This document shows positions 26,721 through 34,966 of a stretch of DNA of 52,989 bases, one piece after another (positions within the stretch are counted from its first letter, which is position 1; the number at the start of each line of letters is the position of its first letter). The stretch is from Bacillota bacterium. Its GTDB lineage: Bacteria > Bacillota > UBA4882 > UBA8346. The stretch lies in the NCBI GenBank assembly GCA_023415835.1, contig JAEZJK010000068.1, positions 1 through 52,989 of the forward strand, written 5' to 3'. A program made the translations under genes and the position numbers. The notes beneath the pieces were generated by a model. It had not been told where the DNA came from. It saw only the letters and a list, made by a program, of their open reading frames with translations, and did no database searches.

Positions 26721-27883
26721 TCATCGTCCGCCATGGGGAAATTAGCCTTAAAGGATTAAACCGCCCTTTCTTTGAAGACACCCTAGTAAAAAATGTCAAA
26801 AGCGCCCTTTATAAATATCAGGGATTGCAAATCTTTAAAAGGGACAGCCGGATCTACATTGAAAACCTGGGCGAGGCGGATCCCAGCCAAATTGCCCTAC
26901 GGGCCGCAAAGGTTTTTGGAGTAGTCTCAGTCAGCATCGCTTCAAAATTTAATTCAGCTATCGGGCAAATTGAAGCAACCGCTTTGGATATGGTTATAAA
27001 AATTTTTGACGAAAGGCCTTTTAAAAGTTTTAAGGTTGAAACTAAAAGGGCTGATAAGAGCTTTCCCATGGAGTCGCTAGAGGTTAGTAGAAGGGTGGGC
27101 GCCTTCATCCTGAAACATCTCCCTCATCTGAATGTTGATGTCCATCATCCGGAGTTAACGGTTTATATCGAAATCAGGGATTATTCCTATCTATATGCTG
27201 ATAAAATTCCAGGGTTCGGCGGGATGCCGTACACTACCAACGGTAAGGCCCTGTTGCTCTTATCGGGGGGGATCGACAGTCCGGTAGCCGGATGGTTGAT
27301 GGCTAAAAGAGGGGTCGAATTGGAAGCCGTCCACTTCCACAGTTATCCGTTCACTAGCGAGCGCGCTAAGGAAAAGGTGATTAGCCTTGCCCGGATATTG
27401 GCCAAACATTGCCGGGCAATAAAACTTCACATCGTCAACTTACTGGAGATTCAACAAGCTATCCGGGGGAATTGCCCGGAAGATATTTTTACGCTGCTTT
27501 CCAGAAGGTATATGATGTTTATCGCTGAAAAAATCGCCACCCAAAACGAATGCTCCGGCCTGATCACCGGCGAAAGCATCGGCCAGGTAGCGAGCCAAAC
27601 CATTCAAAGCCTGGCAGTGACTAATGCTGCCGTAAACCTTCCAGTATTCCGCCCCCTGATCTCCATGGACAAATCGGAAATTACGGGTTTGGCGCATAAA
27701 ATCGAAACCTACGAAACCTCAATCTTGCCTTATGAAGATTGTTGCACTGTTTTCCTTCCGAAACGGCCTGCAATCAAGCCCAAACTGGCCAAGATCCTGA
27801 AGGCGGAAACCAGCCTGGATCGGGAAGCTTTAATTAACGACGCCTTAGGAACGGCGGAAACTTTGGTGATCAGGCCTTATTAG
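26708..27883 (+). CDS. thiI: tRNA 4-thiouridine synthetase
   Basis: A 391-aa ThiI. The N-terminal ferredoxin-like part (EKVIIVRHGEISLKGLNRP) and THUMP domain (to about residue 165) bind tRNA. The PP-loop ATPase begins at LLLSGGIDSPVAGWLM (about 178-193) and contains GESIGQVASQT and YEDCCTVFLPKRP. There is no C-terminal rhodanese domain, so it is the short Bacillota form, in which the neighbouring desulfurase passes sulfur directly. It modifies U8 of tRNA and in some organisms contributes to thiazole. It is translated from an ATG inside the desulfurase gene. It is the last gene of this operon and convergent with larE. Confidence 0.95.
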   Translation: MEKVIIVRHGEISLKGLNRPFFEDTLVKNVKSALYKYQGLQIFKRDSRIYIENLGEADPSQIALRAAKVFGVVSVSIASKFNSAIGQIEATALDMVIKIFDERPFKSFKVETKRADKSFPMESLEVSRRVGAFILKHLPHLNVDVHHPELTVYIEIRDYSYLYADKIPGFGGMPYTTNGKALLLLSGGIDSPVAGWLMAKRGVELEAVHFHSYPFTSERAKEKVISLARILAKHCRAIKLHIVNLLEIQQAIRGNCPEDIFTLLSRRYMMFIAEKIATQNECSGLITGESIGQVASQTIQSLAVTNAAVNLPVFRPLISMDKSEITGLAHKIETYETSILPYEDCCTVFLPKRPAIKPKLAKILKAETSLDREALINDALGTAETLVIRPY

Positions 27884-27985
27884 CGGTTCCCGGTTTAGGG
27901 TCAGTTAAAATATAACTTCCGCTATCATTGTGCTACACCCTGCGTGGATGCCACGAAGGGCCCGCACAAAAGCGAAAGTAATATT

Positions 27986-28783
27986 CTAACTCTCCCTTAA
28001 AATCTCATTCATACTTCCCGAACGAAAACCGTCCAGGTCTAAAGTGACATAAGGGTAGCCAATCTCATGTAACTTCCGGCTGATCGGTTCCCGGTTCTCC
28101 CAGGCCAACCCCAATTCGGTTTTGCTAACTTCAATCCTAGCCAAGGGAAAATGATCCCGGACCCGGATCTGGATCAAGCCAAGTGAAGTTAAGAAATTTT
28201 CCGCCAAATCGATCCTTCTTAAAACTTCGGGAGTAATCTCGTTTCCATAGGGAACCCTCGACGCCAGGCAAGCGTAAGCCGGTTTGTCCCAGGTCGGCAA
28301 AGACATTTCTTTCGATAAATCCCGGATTTCCTGTTTGGTTAGGCCAACTTCCTGTAAAAGGCTACGCACTCCCAGTTCTGCGGCGGCCCGGTGTCCCGGG
28401 CGATGGTCGGACAAATCATCCATATTAGCCCCATCCAACAATACCCAACCGCCTTGGGCGGCGGCGATCTTTTTTAATTCCTGAAACAAGGCCATTTTAC
28501 AGTAATAACAACGATCCGGAGGGTTCTCGGTAAAATTTGGCTCATCGAACTCATTGGTTGTGATCACGGTATGGTTAATCCCAAAACGGACTGCCCATTC
28601 TTTGGCTTCGGAGAGTTGATGCTCGGGATAAGTGGGGGAAACAGCGGTTACTGCTAATGCCCGATCTCCCAATACCTCCCGGGCGATTACCGTTAAAAAA
28701 GTGCTGTCCACGCCCCCTGAATAAGCGATCACCGCGCCAGGTAAAGCCCTTAACAGTTCTTTTAGTTGCATTAGTTTATTCAA
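27986..28783 (-). CDS. larE: LarE-family sulfur transferase (PP-loop)
   Basis: About 265 aa. The N-terminal PP-loop AYSGGVDSTFL binds ATP; DRCYYCK (about residue 95) and the conserved ACLASRVPYG (about 170-180) carry cysteines. In Lactobacillus LarE the Cys in this last motif donates its sulfur to the nickel-pincer cofactor; other members use a [4Fe-4S] cluster held by three cysteines. Which type this is cannot be settled here. TTG at 28783, after GGAGGGG, is the preferred start. No larA, larB or larC lies in the window, so the cofactor role is by family only; the sulfur neighbourhood agrees with sulfur transfer. Confidence 0.88.
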   Translation of the reverse strand: MNKLMQLKELLRALPGAVIAYSGGVDSTFLTVIAREVLGDRALAVTAVSPTYPEHQLSEAKEWAVRFGINHTVITTNEFDEPNFTENPPDRCYYCKMALFQELKKIAAAQGGWVLLDGANMDDLSDHRPGHRAAAELGVRSLLQEVGLTKQEIRDLSKEMSLPTWDKPAYACLASRVPYGNEITPEVLRRIDLAENFLTSLGLIQIRVRDHFPLARIEVSKTELGLAWENREPISRKLHEIGYPYVTLDLDGFRSGSMNEILRES

Positions 28784-28990
28784 AACGTACCCCTCCAAAA
28801 TACAAGAAAGTTAATGGGAATAAACATATTTTATCTTAGCTTAGTTAAACGATCAAGTAAATAATATGCCTTCCTTAAACTTTGGATTAAAATACCCGAT
28901 CAGTTAATCCCTTGAAAGCGGTAACTATTTGTGTTAGAATTTCTTTAAATCCTATCATTTTGGTATAAATTATGAAAAGAGGTATTGGGG

Positions 28991-29440
28991 ATGCAAGTTT
29001 CCACCCGGGGCCGTTATGGATTAAGGGCCATGGTCGATATGGCGTTGCATGCTACCCAAGGGCCAATGGCACTGAGGGTCATCGCCGAACGGCAAGGAAT
29101 CTCCGAGTCTTACCTGGAGCAAGTATTCACCAGCCTGCGCAAATCCGGTTTGGTAAGGGCCTCCCGCGGCGCTCAGGGCGGATATGAACTTAGCCGCCCC
29201 CCCAACGAAATTACTGTTGGCCAAATTTTACGTTCATTGGAAGGTTCCATCGCGCCCGTTTATTGTGTGGATGAGCAATCATCCGGGACAGGCTGCGAAC
29301 GGGAGAAATCCTGTATCACCAGGTCTTTTTGGGAGGAATTGCGGGACAAAATTAATGAATTCATTGATGGTGTCACACTCCAAGATTTAACCGATCGGGC
29401 CATAGCGATCATGCCGGATGAGCCGATGTACTTTATCTGA
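28991..29440 (+). CDS. Rrf2-family transcriptional regulator with three cysteines
   Basis: A 149-aa winged-helix protein starting MQVSTRGRYGLRAMVDMALH, the usual Rrf2 opening. The wing and recognition helix include ISESYLEQVFTSLRKSGLV and RGAQGGYELSRP. A C-terminal cluster VYCVDEQSSGTGCEREKSC gives C-x10-C-x5-C, comparable to the iron-sulfur ligands of IscR and NsrR but with wider first spacing. It may sense an Fe-S cluster, or act like CymR on sulfur status. It lies 45 bp upstream of metNIQ in the same direction and downstream of the cysteine desulfurase block, so control of methionine/cysteine supply is the natural guess. An AAGAGG box precedes the ATG at 28991. Confidence 0.9.
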   Translation: MQVSTRGRYGLRAMVDMALHATQGPMALRVIAERQGISESYLEQVFTSLRKSGLVRASRGAQGGYELSRPPNEITVGQILRSLEGSIAPVYCVDEQSSGTGCEREKSCITRSFWEELRDKINEFIDGVTLQDLTDRAIAIMPDEPMYFI

Positions 29441-29484
29441 CATAATTTCTGATCAGGCCTATTTTGTAAGGGGGCCAATTTAGA

Positions 29485-30555
29485 GTGAGCGAGACGTTAA
29501 TTCAATTAAAACAGGTTTCAAAAGCATACCATAACGAAAAAGAAACCATAGCCGCGCTTATCGATGTCGATTTGGAGATCAAAAGTGGGGAGATCTTCGG
29601 GATCATCGGCCTAAGCGGAGCCGGCAAAAGCACTTTGCTACGAAGCATCAACCAATTGGAGATCCCCCAATCCGGTAATGTACTCGTGAAAGGCGTTGAT
29701 ATTACCAAACTTGTTGGGAATGAGTTGCGGGAAGCCAGGCGGAAAATCGGTATGATTTTCCAACATTTCAACCTCCTCTCCTCCCGGACTGTCTTTGATA
29801 ATATCGGTTTTCCGTTAGAGGTGGCCGGTTATAAGCCTGCCGAGATCAAACAGCGGGTTTTGGAGTTACTAGATTTGGTTGGGCTTTCCGATAAGATGAA
29901 CGCTTTCCCTTCGCAACTGAGCGGGGGGCAGAAACAAAGGGTCGGGATTGCCCGGGCCTTAGCGAATCATCCCGAGATCCTGCTTTGCGATGAAGCTACC
30001 TCAGCCCTGGATCCGCAAACTACCATATCAATTTTAAACTTGCTTCGCGATATTAATCGCCGTTTCGGTTTAACGATTGTCCTGATCACCCATGAAATTA
30101 ATGTAATTAAGGAAATCTGCGATTCGGTGGCAATTATTGATAATGGCCAAATTATTGAAAGCGGGCCCGTAGTCCAGCTTTTCTCGGACCCGCAGACCGA
30201 GATTGCCCGCGATTTTATCCGGACAGCCACCAACGATAAAATCCCGGAGAACCTGCAAGTGTTAATTCACTCCCAGGCCGGTGCCGGTACCGGAAACCTA
30301 CTGCGCATCTTTTTCCGGGGCGAGGCGGCCAAGGAACCGATCATCACCTCGTTAATCCGCCATTTCAATTTGGAAGTCAATATTTTATATGCCAATCTTG
30401 ATTTTATTAACGATACTCCCTTTGGGTCGCTGATTGTCGAAATTACCGGTACCGTCGAGAATGTTTCGGCAGCGATCGTTTTTTTACGTGAACAAGGTTG
30501 CCGAATCGAGGTGTTGAGCGGTGTGGAACCCGCAACTTATAAATCTGCTAATTAA
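29485..30555 (+). CDS. metN: Methionine ABC transporter ATP-binding protein
   Basis: 356 aa, starting at GTG 29485 after GGGGGCC. The ABC domain has Walker A GLSGAGKST (about residue 40), LSGGQKQRVGIARAL and LLCDEATSALDPQT. The C-terminal extension (about 265-345) is the NIL domain, which in E. coli MetN binds methionine and inhibits transport when the cell is replete. The set metN-metI-metQ is complete and in the usual order. The 3' end overlaps metI by 35 bp. Confidence 0.96.
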   Translation: MSETLIQLKQVSKAYHNEKETIAALIDVDLEIKSGEIFGIIGLSGAGKSTLLRSINQLEIPQSGNVLVKGVDITKLVGNELREARRKIGMIFQHFNLLSSRTVFDNIGFPLEVAGYKPAEIKQRVLELLDLVGLSDKMNAFPSQLSGGQKQRVGIARALANHPEILLCDEATSALDPQTTISILNLLRDINRRFGLTIVLITHEINVIKEICDSVAIIDNGQIIESGPVVQLFSDPQTEIARDFIRTATNDKIPENLQVLIHSQAGAGTGNLLRIFFRGEAAKEPIITSLIRHFNLEVNILYANLDFINDTPFGSLIVEITGTVENVSAAIVFLREQGCRIEVLSGVEPATYKSAN

Positions 30556-31177
30556 TGCATTGTGGGAAACCATTTATATGGTGGGCGTCTCATTATTGAT
30601 CGCCGCTTTGTTCGGCATCCCGCTCGGCGTGTTATTGGTGATCACCGGCCCGGGCCATATCCGCCCCCATCGGGCGATCCATTCCGCCCTTTCCATTGCT
30701 GTCAATATTGGGCGTTCCTTGCCGTTCATTATTTTACTGGTCGCTATCGTGCCGTTTACCAGGCTAGTGGTGGGGACCTCCATCGGCACCCTTGGAGCGA
30801 TTGTCCCTTTGACTGTCAGCGCTATTCCTTTTTTAGCCCGGCTGGTTGAAACCACCCTGCTCGAAGTGGACGGCGGCGTGATCGAAGCTGCTCAGGCTAT
30901 GGGCGCCACCAACTGGCAAATTATTAGCAAGGTGCTGATCCCGGAAGCCAAATCAGGCATAGTGCTGGTTATTACCAACTGCGCTGTCAGCCTGGTAAGT
31001 TATTCGGCAATGGCCGGCGCCGTCGGCGGAGGCGGATTGGGCGATTTGGCCATCCGTTACGGGTATCAGCGTTTTCAACCGGATGTAATGTTAGCTACTG
31101 TCATCATTCTAGTTATTTTAGTTCAAGGCATTCAATCGCTGGGTGATTGGATCGCTAGAAGTATAAATCACCGTTAA
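30521..31177 (+). CDS. metI: Methionine ABC transporter permease
   Basis: A 218-aa permease with about five transmembrane helices. The conserved start region ALWETIYMVG, the GRSLPFIILL stretch and the EAA loop (EAAQAMGATNWQIISKVLIP, about 124-143) that docks on MetN are all present. A GTG at 30521 within metN is the longest start; later in-frame start codons exist before WETIYMV. It forms a dimeric channel for D- and L-methionine. Confidence 0.95.
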   Translation: MWNPQLINLLINALWETIYMVGVSLLIAALFGIPLGVLLVITGPGHIRPHRAIHSALSIAVNIGRSLPFIILLVAIVPFTRLVVGTSIGTLGAIVPLTVSAIPFLARLVETTLLEVDGGVIEAAQAMGATNWQIISKVLIPEAKSGIVLVITNCAVSLVSYSAMAGAVGGGGLGDLAIRYGYQRFQPDVMLATVIILVILVQGIQSLGDWIARSINHR

Positions 31178-31201
31178 TAATAAAAATTAGGAGGTAAGGT
31201 C

Positions 31202-31996
31202 ATGAAAAAACAAGTATCGTCAGTTCTGGTCATCGCCTTAATCAGCATCCTGCTGATAGGCAGTTTTGGTAACGCCGCCACCATCTTGAAAGTGGGCGCT
31301 TCGCCGACGCCGCACGTACCGATCCTTGAGTTGATCAAACCGCAATTAGCCAAAGAAGGAATTACCTTGAAAATCATCGAGTTCCAGGACTACATCCAAC
31401 CCAACCTGGCCTTGGCCGAGGGTGAACTGGACGCCAATTTCTTTCAACACATTCCGTATTTGAATCAGTTCAGTAAAGACCGCAAACTGGATTTGACTTA
31501 CATTGCCAAAGTACATATTGAACCGATTGGAGTTTACTCCAAAAAAATCAATTCCCTCAAAGAGCTAAAAGACAAGTCCATTGTGGCTATCCCGAATGAC
31601 CCCACCAATGGCGGGCGAGCCCTGTTGCTGCTACAACAAGCCAAATTGATCGAATTGCGCCAAGAAGCCGGCCTCTCCGCTACCGAATTGGATATAGTCA
31701 AAAATTCGAAAAGCCTTCAATTCAAAGCGCTCGAAGCCGCTCAATTACCCCGGGTCCTGGCTGATGTGGATATTGCGGTGATCAACACCAATTACGCTTT
31801 AACCATAAATCTGGTCCCGACCAAGGACGCGTTATTCATCGAAGGCAGCGAATCACCCTATGCCAATATCTTAGCCGTCCGGACCAAAGATAAAAACAAT
31901 CCAGCGCTGCTTAAATTGGCCAAAGCGTTGAACAGCGAGGCCGTCAAGGATTACATCCTCAAAACCTACAAAGGCAGCATCGTACCGGCGTTTTAA
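31202..31996 (+). CDS. metQ: Methionine-binding protein (NlpA/MetQ family), without a visible lipobox
   Basis: 264 aa. The NlpA-type binding domain is clear: KVGASPTPHVPILELIKPQ, EFQDYIQPNLALAEGELDANFFQHIPYL, PNDPTNGGRALLLL and VINTNYALTI. The signal sequence (MKKQ, then a hydrophobic stretch to about residue 22) continues into GSFGNAAT with no cysteine at all, whereas MetQ proteins normally carry an L-x-G-C lipobox. Cleavage by signal peptidase I after GNA is possible, giving a soluble exported protein. The gene follows metI by 24 bp, with AGGAGG before the ATG. Confidence 0.92.
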   Translation: MKKQVSSVLVIALISILLIGSFGNAATILKVGASPTPHVPILELIKPQLAKEGITLKIIEFQDYIQPNLALAEGELDANFFQHIPYLNQFSKDRKLDLTYIAKVHIEPIGVYSKKINSLKELKDKSIVAIPNDPTNGGRALLLLQQAKLIELRQEAGLSATELDIVKNSKSLQFKALEAAQLPRVLADVDIAVINTNYALTINLVPTKDALFIEGSESPYANILAVRTKDKNNPALLKLAKALNSEAVKDYILKTYKGSIVPAF

Positions 31997-32024
31997 AAGT
32001 ATAAACCCTACACGTAATGAAAAA

Positions 32025-32056
32025 GGGACCGACAGGGATATGATACTGTCGGTCCC
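32025..32056 (+). terminator. Terminator after metQ
   Basis: GGGACCGACAG (32025-32035) and CTGTCGGTCCC (32046-32056) form a perfect 11-bp stem with a 10-nt loop, 28 bp after the metQ stop. The T-tract is modest (AAGTTTTATT). Confidence 0.85.
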
Positions 32057-32531
32057 TAAGTTTTATTGGTTGCCTCGGCTCGTTTCCCCAAATCACCGGA
32101 ATTTACCGAAAACTATAACTTATAAACTCAATATCCCCCTCGGTTGGAACGTCAGGCCTTTACTCATCAGCCACAATGACGCATCCTTTTAAAAAAATCA
32201 AACTACCCGCCAACCTGAAAGAGTTATGGTATCCACTAGCCGCCTCAGATCAAGGTGTTAAATACAAAATTTGTATTTCTGTTTAATCTTTTAAATTAGC
32301 CTAAATAAAAGTTAAAAGCATGTAACCATTGTTCCCCTTCCGGCATTTTAGGGATAAAATATAGTTATATTTATACCGCCATAAATTTACTTAACCCCAT
32401 GAAAATGTGGTGGCGTATTTCGATAAACCATGAGTTAAAACAGCCCGTTGGATTAGTTTCGCACCCGAAATCATAACCTGAAATATGTTACAAGGTTTTC
32501 AGTTTAGATCGTTGCGAAGGGAAATAGGTGA
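32057..32531. other. Gene-poor stretch with a 36-codon open frame and a palindrome
   Basis: About 475 bp between metQ and the lyase gene. A small plus-strand frame, ATG at 32176 to TAA at 32286, would give a 36-residue peptide that looks protein-like (MTHPFKKIKLPANLKELWYP then LAASDQ) but has no clear ribosome-binding site; it may be a remnant. Its end lies on a perfect 9-1-9 palindrome, AAATACAAAATTTGTATTT (32260-32278), a possible protein-binding site. The rest is AT-rich. A promoter for the lyase gene could not be fixed. Confidence 0.35.
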
Positions 32532-34256
32532 ATGCCAATCATCTTGTTACTTGTCCTTTTAATTCTGGTGATTGTCTCGTTAGCCTTAATGGAAAAGCAA
32601 CCTACGGTTTCTCGCATCACTAACTCAATAAACCGGGAAATTTTCCCGGAAATACGGGTTGATCTCGGTCCTTGCGGCCAATCGGTTCAAACTGGTTGGG
32701 CTGAATGGAACGGTGGGTTTCTTAAAACCTTAAACACCCCGTTCGGTAATTTTACCGCTACTCTTAATTCCGGTAATGATTGGCTCGATAACGGCGAACT
32801 GATCGAGCTTGATCCCGATAATGACCCCCGCCTGATTAAGACCGCCAAAACGGAGTTGTTCCGTGACGGTTATGCTAATAATTCCGGAAATATCGTCCTA
32901 ACCTTTAAAGGACTTAAGGCCGGTAGCTATACTATCACTTTATATAGCTGTAATACAGCTAGAGGCACTACCGGTTTTTGGGCCGACTATAAAGTCAGGT
33001 TAACTGATGTTAACCACCAAAATTCCATAATCCTCAAGAATCAGCATACCTATGCGTTAGATTCTTATCATTACGCCGCAGCTACCCCATTCTCCTTTAC
33101 CGCCAACGGGAGCGATGATGTTGTGATTACTATGGCTAGGATCCGCGGCCAACTATGGTTAAACGGTTTTGTAATGACTCCCCTCAACTTGAACAGCTTA
33201 CCTCTCACTCACCCAATGACCGTAATCAACCGTGAAGAAATTTCCATAGTCAATGAGCTAATTGCTAAAAAAGTTCAACCGCAAGTTACCGCCTATCAAA
33301 AACTAATCGCCGACGCCGATGAAGTGTTGCACTTTCAACCAGATCCCCCGGCAACCATGAATATTATGAGCAGTTACGAATTGGGGAGCACCCTTCAGGA
33401 GATGCGGGCTTGGCTTTGGAAAAATTGCCATGCGGCTTATGCTTCCGCTTTAGCCTATGTTTATTCCGGAAAAACCGGCTATGCCGATAAGGCTGTTGAA
33501 ATCTTAAATACCTGGGCGGAGAAGAAGACCGTTTTTTATGGGGCTGAATGCGGGCTGCAATTAGGTTCCTTTTTCACACCAATGCTTTATGCCGCCGATT
33601 TATTAGCTGATTACCAAGGCTGGGATCCCAGGGATCAAAAAAATTTCAAAGAGTGGTGGCGGGAGAATTGCTTGATCCATACGCGAGAAGTAATGTATTC
33701 CAGGGACAATGATTGGAAAGACGCCGGATTACTAGGCGTCTTAGCAGCAGCGGTTGTTTTGGAGGATCAAACTCTATTTTATGAAGCATTGGTAGAGTTA
33801 ACTTCGTACGCTTATGGCGATTGGAAACTGAAACGTAATAGCAACGGGGCTTTCCTCCCTCGCGAAGTCAACCGTAACAATGGCCGAAACGGTATCACAT
33901 ATACTAATTATGCATTTACATGCCTGGTTCAAGCATTGGAAATCGCCAGGTACTCCGGATTCAACCTCTGGAATTTGAAAACCACCGGCGGCGTCAGTCT
34001 CAAAGACGCAATTGAATCGCTTTTTAAATGGGATGTGCTTGGTTATCCTTTCCCTTGGAGCCCAAATCCGAGTAGAAAAATTATCCGTAAAAATACATTT
34101 GAAATTGCTAATAACCACTTTGAATTAATTCCCGAAATCCACTCTTGGTTGAAGAATAACCGTCCCGTCAGCGGAAGCCAAGGTGATGAATACGCGACCT
34201 TAAATAAAGGGGATATCCCTCCAATCACCCCAAAGAGAGTCCAACATTTAAGTTAA
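32532..34256 (+). CDS. Alginate-lyase-family protein with N-terminal beta-sandwich domain, membrane-anchored or secreted
   Basis: 574 aa. Residues about 3-20 are a hydrophobic segment (a signal anchor; no cleavage motif). Residues about 40-215 look like a galactose-binding-type beta-sandwich: VDLGPCGQSVQTGWAEWNGG, split here from GLKAGSYTITLYSCN and GQLWLNGFVM. Residues about 225-550 match the alginate_lyase (PL5-like, alpha/alpha toroid) family, with MSSYELGSTLQEMRAWLW, HAAYASALAYVYSGKTGYADKA in parts, SRDNDWKDAGLL and NNGRNGITYTNYAFT. The likely role is binding and cutting an acidic polysaccharide at the cell surface; the substrate is unknown. It stands alone, without sugar transport or other carbohydrate genes. 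Its stop codon overlaps that of the convergent livF, and no terminator separates them. Confidence 0.75.
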   Translation: MPIILLLVLLILVIVSLALMEKQPTVSRITNSINREIFPEIRVDLGPCGQSVQTGWAEWNGGFLKTLNTPFGNFTATLNSGNDWLDNGELIELDPDNDPRLIKTAKTELFRDGYANNSGNIVLTFKGLKAGSYTITLYSCNTARGTTGFWADYKVRLTDVNHQNSIILKNQHTYALDSYHYAAATPFSFTANGSDDVVITMARIRGQLWLNGFVMTPLNLNSLPLTHPMTVINREEISIVNELIAKKVQPQVTAYQKLIADADEVLHFQPDPPATMNIMSSYELGSTLQEMRAWLWKNCHAAYASALAYVYSGKTGYADKAVEILNTWAEKKTVFYGAECGLQLGSFFTPMLYAADLLADYQGWDPRDQKNFKEWWRENCLIHTREVMYSRDNDWKDAGLLGVLAAAVVLEDQTLFYEALVELTSYAYGDWKLKRNSNGAFLPREVNRNNGRNGITYTNYAFTCLVQALEIARYSGFNLWNLKTTGGVSLKDAIESLFKWDVLGYPFPWSPNPSRKIIRKNTFEIANNHFELIPEIHSWLKNNRPVSGSQGDEYATLNKGDIPPITPKRVQHLS

Positions 34257-34966
34257 ACAGCCTTTCGGCCCAGATAAGCCTGTTTAACTTCATCATTCGC
34301 CAACAACTCTTTGCCGTTGCCTTTTAGGATAATCCTACCGGTTTCCATTACATATCCGGTATCGGCAATTTGCAACGCGGCATTGGCGTTCTGCTCAATC
34401 AGCAATATGGTTACTCCCTGACGGTGAATCTCACCGATGATCCTAAAAATTTCTTTAACCATCATCGGCGCTAACCCTAGTGACGGTTCATCCATCATCA
34501 GAAGCTTCGGCCTGGACATCAACGCCCTGCCAACGGCCAGCATTTGTTGTTCCCCTCCGGAAAGCGTTCCCGCTAGTTGCCAAGTCCTCTCTTTCAAGAT
34601 CGGAAATAAATCAAAGATCCAATTCAAGTCGGCTTTAATACCTTGATCATCATTACGGTAAAACGCGCCGATTTTCAGGTTCTCCATTACGGTAAGATTG
34701 GCGAAGACCTTACGCCCCTCCGGAACCAAGGCGATTCCATGCCTGACCATGTTTTGAGTTTTTTCTTTCAGTAGATCCATACCCCGGTAACTAATCCGGC
34801 CGCTTACCGGATTGACCAGGCCCATAATAGCCCTTAAGGTAGTACTCTTACCGGCGCCGTTGGCGCCTACCAAAGTGACTATCTTCCCTTCCTCCACTTC
34901 CAGGTTGATCCCTTTCAAGGCTTCGATTCCCCCGTAGGAAACGATCAGATTATCGATGTTCAGCAT
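34253..34966 (-). CDS. livF: Branched-chain amino acid ABC transporter ATP-binding protein LivF
   Basis: A 237-aa ATPase: Walker A GANGAGKST (about residue 37), LSGGEQQMLAVGRALM and LLMMDEPSLGLAPMM, the classic LivF series. It forms a heterodimer with LivG to drive LivH/LivM. The start overlaps livG by 7 bp. It is the last gene of the operon, and its TAA overlaps the stop of the convergent lyase gene on the other strand. Confidence 0.95.
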   Translation of the reverse strand: MLNIDNLIVSYGGIEALKGINLEVEEGKIVTLVGANGAGKSTTLRAIMGLVNPVSGRISYRGMDLLKEKTQNMVRHGIALVPEGRKVFANLTVMENLKIGAFYRNDDQGIKADLNWIFDLFPILKERTWQLAGTLSGGEQQMLAVGRALMSRPKLLMMDEPSLGLAPMMVKEIFRIIGEIHRQGVTILLIEQNANAALQIADTGYVMETGRIILKGNGKELLANDEVKQAYLGRKAV

